Shown: positions 1 through 12,227 of the stretch, in pieces
Layout: each line of letters starts with the position of its first letter
Position numbering within the stretch: position 1 is the stretch's first letter
Assembly: GCA_036362985.1 (NCBI GenBank)
Contig: JAYGXS010000008.1
Span: 21,152,722-21,216,721, forward strand
Source of the DNA: Ligula intestinalis
Taxonomy: Eukaryota > Platyhelminthes > Cestoda > Diphyllobothriidea > Diphyllobothriidae
Length of the DNA stretch: 64,000 nt
Direction: 5' to 3'
Position numbers and translations under genes: made by a program
The notes under the pieces: generated by a model
The model's database searches: none
Told to the model about the DNA's origin: nothing
Seen by the model: the letters and a program-made list of their open reading frames with translations, nothing else

Positions 1-1003
1 GCAAAACAACAAAGTCATAGTAAATCGTTCAACGAGAAAGTCAATAACTTTAGCAAGTTAAGACACACCGCGAGAATCGCAAGTCGGGAAAAGGGATGAT
101 GGTAGGAAATTATTTAAATCTTGGTGCTGTATAGTAGCAAAGTCAATTTTAAAAAATGCTCCAACTATTTACACTGGTCGCAGGTTAACCGGCGTATAAA
201 GGCCGTCTCCTTGTAACGTAATGTTCCTGCCCGAACAGGTTACCAGAAGGATGTTATGGGGTCCACAGTGAGACCAATATCAAGCAAGTGTGCAGTTATG
301 CATGAACACGGAGATTTGCTTTTCTACAGCGATGTGGCCAGGTCCCCTACAGATGTGACTTTCGATTGGCTATCCGGATAATAGTATATTGGATAAACGC
401 CTAAGCACATTTCAGCTATATCTATGGGGCACCTGCCTAGATGAGAGCCAATGCAAGAGAACAGACTTTCGCTCTCATCCATTGCTATACGTTTGCTTGA
501 TGCGGGTCATCTTTTGGACTCCAAGTTATCCTTCCGCCAGTTTGAAATATATTGAATCGAAAAATACGGAGACTTAAGTAGGGGGCAGTGTGTCTGTGGG
601 CTGCATAGCGCGGTGGCATACTGGCTCTTGGGGTTGATGGGCTTTGTCTAGTTTAGTGGGTCTTAGTATCGAAAGGCTACCTCTGAGAATGTTTCTATGC
701 ATAAAGTTAACCTCCAGACTTTGTGTTGCTGTACTTTTGGTTGTTATCTGCTCACTCAAAGCTCTGGTATTTTTTAGCTTGAAAAAGAGTTCAAAAATAT
801 ATTGCTGTTCAACTGGTCTGTCAGCTGAGCTACTGCAATGTGTTTCAAAAATAGTAGCAGAGAGTACAAATGTTGCTATATTTATGATACAAGGAATGGT
901 TACAGCTAAAATGCGACGTGTTAGTGGCGGCCGCGAGGGGCAAGTCTTCGCAGTGGTGCATTCGGCTGTCTATCAAGGTAGGTCGAGACTTTTCATCACG
1001 TAA
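1..1003. other. No gene recognised; one dispersed-repeat copy
   Basis: I see no coding region that resembles a known family. Bases about 248-330 match two other places in the window (about 18657-18740 and 44725-44800), so part of this stretch is a diverged dispersed repeat. The short open frames here have no recognisable motifs. Confidence 0.5.
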
Positions 1004-1034
1004 CGATAGATAGATGATAGATAGATAGATAGAG
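1004..1034. repeat. (GATA)n microsatellite
   Basis: A short imperfect GATA tract lies about 160 bp past the stop codon of the minus-strand reverse transcriptase fragment. CR1-like non-LTR elements often end in short tandem repeats, so this may be the 3' tail of that element. That link is inference. Confidence 0.7.
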
Positions 1035-1194
1035 AACTATATTTTGATGATAATATCAAAATTTTCAGCAAAAAAGTGGCTCCATTTACGGAGAGTAAAA
1101 ATAAGATCAATTATGGGGTCCAAAAAGCTCAAGAGTAAACGGTCAAAGATAACAAAATGCTCAAAGTAAGAAGTCGACACGGTTACCACATCTG

Positions 1195-2477
1195 TTATGG
1201 AGACAGGTCTGCCTTCAGCTTCTCAATTTCCATTTCTTCACACGTAAGGAATCGTGCTAAGAATGGGAGTACCGAGTACTGGTAGGCCGATGTACGGCAG
1301 GTCATATGACGGAAGCTTCGGCGAATGGTACGAGAAGATTTCGCAGCCATTAATTCAGAGTGGAGAGGGTGAGCGACCTCACTTAGAATACGGTCAACGA
1401 AATTCTTGACCGATTTAAAATGTCGCTGTACGATGAGGTCAGCTAAAAAAACATAAGAATAACCAGCAGCTGAAGAGAGCATGCGGAGAATACGTTTAAT
1501 AATAAGCAAGTCTTTCTTGAGTAGTGCTGGAAAAGTAACTGGAGAGCAATAAAGAATAAGAGGGAGGATACAAGCATCTATAAAACGCCAGATGAGAACT
1601 TGTGGGGTGCGATATGAACGCAAGCGGCGGACATAATACAAAAGTTTGCGGATTTTTATAAAAAGGTATTCAATATGAAGAGTAAATGAGAGGTTGGAAG
1701 CAAGTGTTACACCAAGGTATCGGAAGGAGGATACATTGTTGGGCAGAAAGTCAATGGTTTCAGGGCTGGTTGGGGGTCGCAGCCGAAAAATACACTGGAC
1801 TGACTTCCGCTTATTAAGTAAAAGGTCATTTTCTGACGACCATGCTGTGACATGGTCCAGTGCATCCTTCAGTGTTTGGAGATGGGTCTGGCTTTTGAGA
1901 GGATGGCCGACAACCATATCGTCAGCGTATTTGGCAAACAAACATGCGTTTGCAGATCGTAGGTCATCAGTTTGGAGGGAAAAAGATCAGGGGATAATAT
2001 AGACCCCTGCAGAACTCCACAATTGTTGGAAAGGACCGTGGATTTTCGCTTTTCGGTCTGAACGAATTGGGTACGGGAAGAAAAATAGTCCCTTAGCCAT
2101 GAGACAACCCAGCCAGGAGAGCCACATGCAGCGGTTTTACTAAAAAGAACATGGCGCGGGATCGTGTTGAAGGCTGAGGAATGGTCTATAAAAGCACACG
2201 CGTAAGCACGGCATCCCTTATCCGAGTCCCTAAGAGCAGAGTGGACTACTAAAGCAACTGCATCTAGTGTACTACGCCTCGCCTTATACGCAAACTGCAA
2301 GGGATCAGAAAAACTGGATGAAAACGGCTTAATAATGTCCAAAGCGACTCGTTCTGTAAGTTTGAGGAGTGCAGAAGAGCAGGCGATTGGGCAGATGATC
2401 AATGGATTTCCCGCACGTTGTATATTTTTTGCTAATTTTCTAAAGAAGCTTGGGGCTTCATAGTTTGAAGAAGGCAT
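1195..2477 (-). pseudogene. CR1-like non-LTR retrotransposon reverse transcriptase, 5'-truncated and frameshifted
   Basis: Two overlapping minus-strand frames (2477-1869, then 1941-1195) together read as the C-terminal two thirds of a non-LTR reverse transcriptase. In order: a DPLQFAYKARRST block, a conserved FIDHSSAFNTIPR segment (motif A region), GVLQGSILSPDLF (motif B) and FAKYADDMVV with the catalytic YADD (motif C), then the usual thumb region. The two frames switch near 1980 just before YADD, so a small indel broke the gene. Upstream of about 2420 the homology stops. No endonuclease or first ORF is present, so this is a typical 5'-truncated dead copy. The wording around DPLQFAYKA suggests the CR1/Rex1/Jockey group; the exact clade is not settled. 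Confidence 0.87.
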
Positions 2478-4004
2478 ACTCTGCTACCAAATATGTAAAA
2501 AAATTAACGTTTTGTGCACATTTCCTCTAAAATATTTTAAAATGTATATCAGCACAAAAAATCAATGAGAACCATATACCCTATGCCAAGACGCCATGTT
2601 TACTGAGTAAACCTTTTGTAAGCAGTTATAAATAATCTTATACAAAAGCCTTAATCATGAATGAAATATACAAGGCTGCACGAAAATCTATATTACAATC
2701 TTGACACACATTTCATAATTTAGTAAACATTTCGTGAGGCAGGAAATCTACTTCACTGCAAGAAACAGAAGTGACAATACGCTTGATGGTCCAAGTTTCA
2801 GCCAATAATCTGTTGTCAAACCCCTGGTCAATAACAGCTGTATTCTCAGTAAATCAGGGAAATTGAAGAGAAACAGTAAATAATAATTCTTCCCCAAAGC
2901 ATGGCATACAGTGTATGTAAAACCCTCGGACAGGGGACTGCATTTATATTTTGTTTAACATAATTTGTCAGGGTCGTCTAACTCAACGATACAATGTGCA
3001 CATTTTGCTTACGGTCTACATTAATACCATTGGTCAAATTGAAAATAGTTTAAAACCCCAGAAATTGAAAAAAAAATTTAAAATATTTTGGAACTTAAAA
3101 ATTATTAGTTTCTCCACGTTTGCTAGCATCTAATATCTTTTAAATGTTTTTTAGCTGAATATGAGATTTCTGTAAGACCTTTGAAGCCTCCTTTTAAGTT
3201 AAAGCGCATTTCAAAAAAAAGATTAGTTTCCTGCCACTTGTATCTTTTCGATTTTCATGGATGTTAGATCAGATATTACACCTTAAGATGGGATTAACGA
3301 AAAATGTTTTCAAGTTTTATTCTATTTTATACAGCAACTCACAAGAAAGATATATTTTGTTATCATCATATATTCCATAGGAAATTTCATTAAGATCAGG
3401 AGACGTCCTGTTCCGCTCAAGTCCTGACTCTCTTCCTTCATTCCATGGACAAGACTAAGCATCCAAGCCTCAAAACATCCAAGCCTAAAAAAACCTCTAT
3501 TAAACATATCAAAGGAGCAAGCTCGAATAAATGTCGTATCACTTACTCGTATTTCAATCAACACATTTCGTGAGCTAGGTCATCCCATGTGCAGCAGGTG
3601 AGATATTTCATGCAAATTCCAGGTGGTACCCTAGCGTACATTTCGGCAGGTTATTTTGATCTTAAGATTGTATTTGATATTTACAGAAGTCTTTAAAAAA
3701 GCAAACAGCTTAGTTAAGTTCGGTTTACTTGAGGGTAACAGGCAGCATTTTGGTGAACCAGGAGGTTGCTTGGAAAGAAACTCTGCTGTTATGAACAAGA
3801 GAATCAAAAACGTGCATTTGTATGTTTTGTGCGTTTTTCAACACAACGCAGTAAAAACCTTTTGAATATTTTGATTTTTTTCCGCATACTAAACATTCGC
3901 ATATACTATCCTGTGCATGGTTGAAAATAGCAGTTTTACAAAACCTAAACCTTTTTTGCTCAATATCATTTTAGCTCATGCAGAATCAACAAACAAAGCA
4001 AACA
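2478..4004. other. Gene-free AT-rich stretch
   Basis: Only short open frames without motifs are present. I found no RNA gene, splice-supported exon or clear repeat boundary. Confidence 0.5.
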
Positions 4005-4717
4005 GATTGAACAGTCGTGTTGGCAAACAGCTGTTTTCGGTCATTCACTTCAGGCCGTTACAGTGACATGGAAAAATAGGCGACTAAAGTAGGCAGTTCG
4101 GTACAGCGCTAATATAGTTCTTGAGGAGGGGGGGGCTAATTAGTCATCTCGTGGTTCCCTTGTCTCCTGCGAGCCGGACTCAGCATGCCGAGGACGTTGG
4201 GTTGTCACGCGTGTGGAACGGGTGAGGGACGTTCCCACGATCTACGTCATACGCGCAGCGAGCTCTCTGTGACTGTGAGCAGCATGGTCGCACTGCGTGT
4301 TCTCTGCGGCTGTGGCCGACCGCATACAAAGATCCCGCACCGCCAAAAGCCACTACGTCAGAACTCACGACGTCAGAAGCTACGCAGCCCGAAACCATAC
4401 TACCCACAGCCACAGAGAACACGCAGTGCGACCATGCTGCTCACAGTCACAGAGAGCCCGCTGCGCGTATGACGTAGATAGTGGGAACGTCCCTCACCCG
4501 TTCCACACGCGTGACAACCCAACGTCCTCAGCAGGCTGAGTCCGGCTCGCAGGAGACGAGGGAACCACGAGATGACTAATTAGCCCCCCCCCCCACCTCA
4601 AGAACTATATTAGCACTGTACCAAACTGCCTGCTTTAGTCGCCTATTTTTCCATGTCACTGTAACGGCCTGAAGTGAATGACCGAAAACAGCTGTTTGCC
4701 AACACGACTTTTCAATC
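4005..4717. mobile_element. Long hairpin (foldback-like) element
   Basis: A left arm (4005-4315) and a right arm (4404-4717) are inverted copies of each other over about 311-314 bp, with only scattered mismatches and small length changes in a G/C run. The spacer is 88 bp. Outside 4005 and 4717 the match ends abruptly. The layout is that of a foldback transposon or MITE-like element. The mirrored reading frames on the two strands are products of the palindrome, not genes. No transposase is present and I could not find a convincing target-site duplication. Confidence 0.85.
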
Positions 4718-5039
4718 GTAAACGAAATGGGAATTTTCGCCGAATTAAAACAAACAGAAATACAGAAATTAAACAGGTTTCGGAAATATTTTGACATTTT
4801 AGATTGTTTAAGCATATAATGGAACTTAAAAATAAACAAATATCGAGTCAATTACTCCAATATAACAATGCAAGTGAGTTATTACCCTTTCAGCCAAAAT
4901 TATTATTCATTTTTACGTTAATTTAAAAAAATATTCTTAATTATTAATTTTTACTATTGACGTTAGCATCGAAATTTAAACAAACGATCTGAAACGGATT
5001 GTAATCCAAAGCGCCCGAATACAAAACCCCTAGTATGAA

Positions 5040-5330
5040 GTGGACAAAGTCTGAGCGCGTGTTGCCATGCTGAACCTCACTCGACTGATTGCATTTGCGT
5101 ACCACTGCCTCCACCCAATACGGTCTGGCCAATCATTGTCCTGTGGCTGACTCACACGTGACCGCAAAACAGTCGTTGTGACGACTCCCATGATCTTCCA
5201 TTTCCGACGCCGTCATCACGCCTCCTGACCCCACGGAACTGAGGCCTGAAGGTCTAGGGTCTGCCTTACCAACTAAAGCCCCTGTGATAAGTGCACCGGT
5301 CCTCCCAACTCCTTTAAAATTCAAATGCTC
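5040..5330 (+). repeat. Dispersed repeat X, copy 1
   Basis: Shares an interrupted match with 5880-6180 and 17700-17900, strongest at about 5122-5165. The type of element is unknown. Confidence 0.6.
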
Positions 5331-5879
5331 AGTCAGTATCTGAGATTTTGTTGGCTTTAGACAACGTTAGTTCTTGATTTAGTGGATTTTGCGTTGATTT
5401 TTCCGTATGAGGTGAATAATTGAGCATTTGAAGCAGGAAATCGCTACAGCTTTTTTATTTTTGTAATGACAAGGTCGCTAAAGATTTCCTGAAGGTAGCT
5501 GCAATGGACAAACTCGAAATAAGATGACAAAGTGGCTAACAGATTCGGTAGAGTTGTTCTTAATGTCTGCAGTCAAAATGTATTCCATTTAGACTATCAT
5601 TTTATTCATAATTTCATCAAAAAATACTATGCTTTTGCAGGCAGTAGATCAGGTATTTATAGCGCTGACTGAACGTAAATGAGTTCTCATTGTCCAAGAT
5701 TCTAGTCTCAACCTAACCGTTGAATTATTATGCCCGTTACAACTGACTTATTAGTTGAACTTGTTAACATCTTATTTATACGTAACATTTCGTAAGATAT
5801 TTCCATTATACATGGTTCTGAGATGGGAAGATGATGATCGGCTCTCGCGAAGCATAATGTATTTAAAAAGCGTCTTACA

Positions 5880-6180
5880 ACATAAACCTCAAATATGTTG
5901 TGGCCCAAGTCTAAATGTGTGTTGCAATGGTGAATCTCTCTTGGTGAATCTTTCGTGAATCTCTCGTGATAGCACCAATGCTCCCCTTGTCCAGTCTTGC
6001 CAATCATATTCCTGAGGCTGACTCATACGCGACCGCACTGTAGACTTTTTCGTGTTACTCGCGTTCTCACCCTTCGGACGTCATCTTCGCAGCTAAGTTC
6101 GTGCACCGTCCAACTGCCAACTTTATCCAATCTCCTCTGCCTAGTTCTGTACAGAGAAAATAATTGTTTCCACCTATCGC
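5880..6180 (+). repeat. Dispersed repeat X, copy 2
   Basis: Strongest match to copies 1 and 3 is at about 5990-6045, including the sequence around CTGAGGCTGACTCA. Confidence 0.6.
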
Positions 6181-7500
6181 ATACGAAATAAGGTCTGACT
6201 GCTGTATTGACTAGGCTTTCTCCCTACAACTTACGTCATTGAGATAAATGCAGCAGTCTGTTTGGTTGCATACCGTAAAATAGCTTTGGCTAAAAGCAAC
6301 ACTGGTTCTTGGTGTTATGCAATTTTCGTACCATGACACCCACCACCAATGAGGAGAATATGTAGTTTTGAAATAAGAACGCCGAATAATGCCAAACAAT
6401 TTATGTTTCGAAAATGAGCTTGCGAAAGGTGTGACTGATGAGCGTACGTGGCTGCGATGGCAAAATGAAGGACGCAGACCATCATAGGTTTTTTGGTTGT
6501 TATTATTTTATTGCCGAATGCGCCCCAGTGTGAATACATGGTTCGCGCATCGAGGCCTAGCACGGTTCCCGGACCTCGTTATAGAGGCAAACCTAGGCAT
6601 CACCTGTGAAGATCGATCTCCACTGGGCCGTCAGTGAAGATTAGGCCACAGAAGTTTCCGAATGTCAGGTAATTTTCCATTTTGAGGACACGAATACAGG
6701 TATCTGACCCTCAGTCATTAGGACCAACCCCATCTGTCCATGCTTGTTCAATCAGTGTATAGAGCCAGGGCATCAACCTGTCCATTCGAAAATTGTTGGT
6801 TTCTGTGGTAACACAGTCCTCTCCGAGTGCCTGGTTAGTGCGTATCCATTTTAATGGCGTCAGCCATTTCTCCTTCAAAAGACTGGTCACACGACGCTGC
6901 ATAGAAGGAAAACCCCGCCGTAGAAGATAGTAAAATAGCACGAAAATCGATATCGAAGTTTTTAAAGTGTTCAAAATTATCATACTAGCTGTCGGCCTGG
7001 GCCAAATTATCACCAGTAATGCCTTCCTTCATGTCGTTTATAGAGTCTGTAAGTGAATAGCACTTATCACTAGAGTTTTTGAGTGTGAATAACGTGTGAA
7101 GTCTGTTTGGTGGCAATCAGACTATAAGTTCAAGATGACTTCTGGTCATTCCTACAGGGCTTTACTGTCATCGCCCAAACGTTGGCAGACGGAGACAATC
7201 CTACGAGACCTGGTTGGAGCCGTCTTGGCAGATACATGTTGGATTTATCCGCTGAGTCAGTTACTGCGGCGCCGCTGAGTGTATTTATGAAATTTGAAGT
7301 CAGAGTTCTTCTTTGGAAAGAGGGATTTATTGTGTAAATTTTTAAGACTGGAGCTCCAGCTCGTCTTTGGAAACAAAGCAAAGAAAGAGTGCGGAAAAGG
7401 CAGCTACCATCGAGAGTGTATGGACAAAGCGATAACGGCGTGAAGCGGCGATTGCGCCAATTTGCTCTTCCCATGTTCTCATCCCGTTCTTATTGGTTCG

Positions 7501-9490
7501 CGTCGCGCCCATTTCTCTATGACACTTTGGTATACACCATCGAGCTCAATGTGCCTTTTTCTGCATGACTCGTCCGAGGAATTATCGGCCTTTCTTGAAA
7601 GGGCAAGCACCGGCAATATGGGTTCTATCCAACGCAAATATATGCCCGGTATGAAATTCTACAACTTCCGACACGGACTCAGACTACCGAACAACAATCA
7701 TTGCATCACGTAAGCCTCCCCACTCAGCGATTAACACCGACCCTGCACCTTCGATTAGGCACGAGTTTATATGGCAACTGGGTCCTATAAATGCTGTATG
7801 TCTCGCACTTTCATGTTATTTGTCTGCAAATGTTTCTAATCATGCGTTTGACAGAGAATTCAAATTGCCAGGTCAATAAATGCCAAACGTCGTTGATAGC
7901 AGCGTAATGCCCATCGCTACCTTTTAAACAGTTGTTTATTTTTCGCCGAACGTGTTGCCAAGGCTTTTTATTGGGCAGCATAAGACCTCATCAATTCATT
8001 AGTATGCTAAAATAAGAAGAAGAAGAAGATGCGATCGCTGGGCGAACACATTTTTCGCCTGAAATGTCGACATTCGTTGCGGATTTTTCAACAGGAGACA
8101 CGAACATTAGTTTGTGTATCAAGGTGTAAGACTATTCTTTGCTGTTACTATCTACGCATCCTCGTGGGACTAAATAATGTCGTTTACGAAACATGTATAA
8201 CGTCGGCTTGAACGCCAGCGCTTGGCATCTGCCAGCTGTTAAGGTGCTTCGTCACGATTAGACCCATTACCTTTATTGTGTATACTTATCATAACAGACC
8301 CATTCTTCTAGGGTTTACGTCACTATTCGATCAATAAATGTGTCAATAGAAATTTTTCAGAGCGAGATAACTCACTGAACCCGCTTCAAAGCGCCAAATT
8401 CATTTCTGCATCCAGCCCATCTGATACCTCAATTATCGAAATGCTCAACCTTCCCGACTGCCATTAGACACCGATGGACACTGTTGAAATATCGAAATAA
8501 AGTGACTTAGGTATGTCTCTAACCCTCTGTCATGAGCGTTTTCCAAAAAAGCCTGTCTTTACATTTCCATTGTCAGGCGTTTCTGGCCGTTCTCTATCTC
8601 ATTTACCTCCAGCACCCAGAACAGTGATCAATTTTTTAAAATAATTTTCCTAGTTCATCGAAAACACCCACCTGCTTCATGTGAATAATTTCCTCTAAGA
8701 CTAAAACACTCGTATGGGAGAGTATTAAAAATAATGTCCATATCAGTCCTCAGGTATATTAAAACCTGTGCATAACCACGGAATGCGAATAACGTTCACA
8801 AGTTCGCATGAGTGACAGGTAATTTAGCATAGACAGTCTCAGTCTAGTCAGGTGAGGCTGGAAGTTTTTGAAAAATAAAAGATGCAATCATGAACTTCGT
8901 TCTTTTACATACAAACTAGGGCAAGGTTTCCCTTACGAGCGTCATCTAATAATGCAGGCTCATTCCACTGTGATCTGCCATTGGCAATACTGACAGTTTT
9001 TGTCAGCTGAAAAGGCAACGCCCAAGCTAGCGACGTCAGCGGTGAACCCGCCGATTCGAAAGACAGCCGAAAGGCTGTGGCGACAGGGCTCTGTTTGCTC
9101 AGAAAATAGAGATTTAAATCGACAAATTCAATGGCCGAACGCGTAAAAATCATGCTGTCCAGCAAGAATTGTTCAGCGACACCTCCAAACGACACAATGC
9201 GCACATGTGGCCGTTCTTAGGAAAGCGTAAGCTACATGAAGACTGCACGAGGGTTTTCATCTGTGCTGTAATATAAGTAATGTGACGCAAACAATGACGT
9301 CAACTCGAACGAAAAATATAATTCTAGCGAAATCCTTCCCAAAATAGTACAACGCAACACAGACAAGTGGCAAGCTTATACAGTAGTCGCTGAAAATCAC
9401 ACAACATGCTGACATATGCGAAAGATTGACACTTATCGACTTATTGTGATACTGATTATCTTGTACTCTGTTCTGAAATCATTTCAAAAA
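7501..9490. other. Gene-poor stretch; decayed PLE end near 8.0-8.1 kb
   Basis: A (GAA)n tract at 8014-8029 is followed by sequence matching the minus-strand PLE 3' end at 25445-25560, including a decayed ribozyme region at about 8058-8098. No other feature could be supported. A 99-residue frame at 9204-8905 (minus) is unrecognised. Confidence 0.5.
8014..8110 (-). mobile_element. PLE 3'-end relic
   Basis: Reads on the minus strand as the terminal 100 bases of a PLE, ending in a GAA-rich tract as other PLE tails here do. It matches 25445-25560 base by base with many changes. The hammerhead core is too decayed to be functional. Confidence 0.55.
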
Positions 9491-9600
9491 TCCTAGGATG
9501 CCGGCTTGTTAACGAGCTTCGTTCTGATCACTCACAAAACCTATCTTTTGTAAAAACTGGCTATTCAATTCGTATGCCTTTAATTCATTTATCGTAAGTG
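9491..9600 (+). repeat. Fragment of the long-TIR element family
   Basis: Matches the inverted-repeat arms of the elements at 18880-19600 and 30190-31200, around the shared GATGCCGGCTTGTTAACGAG region. Only one arm is present and it abuts the inverted PLE-1 fragment. Confidence 0.55.
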
Positions 9601-9607
9601 CCCTTGT

Positions 9608-9803
9608 GCCATCCTTGCGGATTTTTGGGAGGCTATACAGGCGAGGGATATGCGTACCTACTGGCCGGAGACGTTCGAGGTCACGGTCGCTTACGGAACC
9701 TGCCGTTTGGAGTCTTCTTAGGCAGTCAGTCAAGTGTGCCTCTATTTCATCCTCGCGATCCTTCTCTTTGTCTACTTTCTTAAACTTCGTCTGGTCTGAC
9801 AAG
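9608..9803 (-). mobile_element. PLE-1 inverted 5' fragment
   Basis: This 196-bp block is the reverse complement of 9872-10067 with a few mismatches. On the minus strand it encodes the same stretch of the PLE protein, with DQTKF, KVDKEKDR, DCLRRLQ and a decayed LPKIR. It sits head to head with the main PLE-1 copy, separated by 68 bp. Confidence 0.85.
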
Positions 9804-9833
9804 GTAGTATGCATTTTGTGAAGGTGCTCCAAA

Positions 9834-11665
9834 GTGAACAGGTCGGATTATTTTCGAAAAATGCGCACTTTCTTGTCAGACCAGACGAAGTTTCAGAAAG
9901 TAGACAAAGAGAAGGATCGCACCGCTGAAGTAAAGGCACACTTGACTGACTGCCTAAGAAGACTCCAAATGGCAGGTTTCATAAGCGACCGTGACCTCGA
10001 ACGTCTCCGGCCGGTGGGTACGCATAGGCCTCGTCTGTATGGCCTCCCAAAAATCCACAGGGATGGCCAGCCAGTTCATCCGATCTTGGACATGCGTAGC
10101 TCACCCTACCATACGATAGCCAAGTGGTTAGCGGATAAACTCAAACCACTGCAGCAGCAACTAGCACCACGGAGCTATCCAGACACGTTCATATTTATTG
10201 TTGACATCAGGGACATAAACCTTAATGGCATGATGATGCTCTCCTTAGACATCTCGTCGCTATTTACGAACGTTCCGGTCGTGGAAACAGTAGATTACAT
10301 CTCCGACTTCCTAATGGCAAATCAGCAGAAGTAGGAATTCCAATAGATGCCCTGAAGAAATTTCTACTCAAATGCACATTCAATGTGCAGTTCCTTTTTG
10401 ATAACCAACTATATCGACCGATAGACGGCGTCGCCATGGGCTCCTTCCTTGGGCCTCTCCTAGCAAATATCTTCATGGGCAAGCTGGAGAAGTTTCAACT
10501 TAGCGACCAGATTCATGAATTTAAACACTACGGTCGCTATGTCGATGATATCTTTTCTATCGCCCCAGCAAACATTAATATAGTCTCGCTTCTAAATACT
10601 GTCAACCAAGCACACCCCTCCATAGAGTTCACATTTGAGATGGAAAAGGGCAGGTTCGCTTTCGTTCTTAGACGTTCTCCTAAGCAGACGACCTGATGGT
10701 AGCCCCGAAGGAGCGTTTATAGAAAGAAAACCTGGTCTGGACAGTACAAGAACTTTCACAGCTTCGTACCGATCCAGCAGAAGCGTAATCTTGTCCGCTG
10801 CTTAACGCAATGGGCAAGGAAAATCTGCTCGAAAGATACTATCGAAAGAGAGCTCACGAAGATCCAGGACCTGCTTCGAGAGAACGGGTGCCCTGAAAAG
10901 TTTATTCAGAAGAACATGATAGAGAGAGAACGCAAACTCTTTACACCCACCGTGAAAAAGAAGACCCTTTTCCTCAAAGTCCACTTTCAAGAGGACGCAG
11001 TAAGTAAACTGTTAAGCCGACGCTTTAACCAAGCCGTATCATGAACCTTCCCAGCGGCGAAAGTTCAGATGTTATTCTCAACTAACCCGGTCCTACACGG
11101 CGAAGGTAAGGATAAGCTGCCAGCCCAGACCACTTCAATGTGCATTAAGTCATTTACTTGTTCCTGTAGAGCAGGTTACATAGGTCGCACGAGCCGGCGT
11201 TTATCCAAGAGGATACGGGAGCATCTGCCAGCATGGCTTAACACAGGCGAAATCAGAAACATCAACAGTTCCATTCTTGCTCATATGGCGGACTCTGAAC
11301 ACCGCGTTGACCCGAATGAAGCCTTTAAGGTGATCTACAAGGTCTCAACAGATTACCCGAAGCCCCTGGGTCAACGGCTGCTGGCAACATCGCAGGCCAC
11401 GGCCATTCGCCTGATGAAGCCGGTGTTGTGTGCGCAAAAGAACCTTTTTCAGGCCCAAAGCTTAGCATGGCCAATGGCCGCAGAACTAACAGCATTTTTG
11501 ACGCGTTTTTTCCCCCCTCCCTCTCCTTATTATCCAGTCACTACCCACTTTTTATCAATCCAAACTCCAAGCCCCATTCCCAAGACTAAGTTAATTAGAA
11601 CGATAATTAATTGATTGCTTGCTACCCTATACAATCCCCTTCCATATAAATGTAACGGTCTGAAG
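9834..11665 (+). pseudogene. PLE-1: Penelope-like reverse transcriptase plus GIY-YIG endonuclease, broken
   Basis: Three open pieces (9834-10334, 10385-10696, 11069-11614) line up as one Penelope-like protein. Visible in order are RLYGLPKIH, MLSLDISSLFTNVP (RT motif A), GVAMGSFLGPLLANIFM (motif B), YGRYVDDIF (motif C with catalytic YVDD), and a C-terminal GIY-YIG type domain with CSCRAGYIGRTSRRLSKR and a downstream EHLP. The frame shifts near 10330, and there are more breaks between 10690 and 11069. The copy is therefore dead. The N-terminal part of the usual PLE protein is missing, cut at the head-to-head junction near 9872. The same subfamily appears on the minus strand near 45.3-45.7 kb. 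Confidence 0.88.
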
Positions 11666-11690
11666 ATAATTTGTCGAAAGTTTACACTGC
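11657..11690 (+). ncRNA. Weak hammerhead-like motif at the PLE-1 3' end
   Basis: Exact core words CTGAAGA (11660-11666) and GAAA are present at the place where other PLEs here carry their ribozyme. The segment between them is only 9 bases and pairs poorly, so this may be chance or a decayed copy. Confidence 0.25.
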
Positions 11691-11914
11691 CATGAGTTTG
11701 CCTCCGGTGTACTATGCGATGGTCAGTGGTTATTTGCGAAACTATGCAATAAGCAGACTGTCTTACACCACTAGATGCGAGTTCGAGTCTTCAAATTGGC
11801 AGCTAAAGTTCTTGAATTTCCAAAATTTCTCTCTGTGGTGGCATAGAGTGAATGAATATTTTGGGAATGAACCTCGCCACTATTGCACTACATAACGCGG
11901 GTCTATACATATAT

Positions 11915-12227
11915 ATGGACGTAATAGCATTAGGAGGATTCCCGGCCTAGGAAGACAGCTCCGGTCAATGACGGCTGCAGAAAAGTGAACACTGGAAGTT
12001 GATGAGAGACCCCTTGACTGAGGTTATTACGATTCACAGGGCACGATGATTGAACCTCCCGTCTAACCCCCCCCCCCTCCTCCCTCTCCTTCCCCCCCTC
12101 CTCTGTATTGGTTAAACTCTATTGACTATGACTGCCAACACCTTTAAATACTGTGAGGCGCGGTACAATTACCCCCTCTGATGACGGAAGCCTGTACGCT
12201 TTTGAAACGTCAGGACGATAAAACAAT
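11915..12227 (+). repeat. PLE-2 left terminal direct repeat
   Basis: Pairs with 14874-15186 at identical length (313 bp) with few mismatches. It contains the ribozyme at 12175-12214. Confidence 0.9.
12175..12214 (+). ncRNA. Hammerhead-like ribozyme, PLE-2 left repeat
   Basis: Stem I CCU/AGG, canonical core CUGAUGA (12178-12184), one unpaired C, stem II GGAAGC pairing with GCUUUU around a 6-base loop, GAAA, self-complementary AC/GU stem III, then cleavage triplet GUC (12209-12211). All core bases match the known hammerhead consensus. The unpaired base before stem II departs from the textbook form. Confidence 0.78.

Larger units (their letters stand above)
4718..7500. other. Gene-poor stretch with two copies of a dispersed repeat
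   Basis: Copies of one diverged repeat lie at about 5040-5330 and 5880-6180; a third is at about 17700-17900. All are in the same orientation and share a core around the words CTGACTCA and GACCGC. Apart from these I see no gene; an unrecognised 100-residue frame at 7013-6711 (minus) has no motif. Confidence 0.5.

Noticed and set aside
4180..4539. Similar open frames on both strands that look like a conserved small protein
   Set aside because: They are the two arms of the hairpin read in opposite directions; identity follows from the palindrome.
8905..9204. 99-residue minus-strand frame as an exon
   Set aside because: No homology recognised and no convincing splice sites or start.
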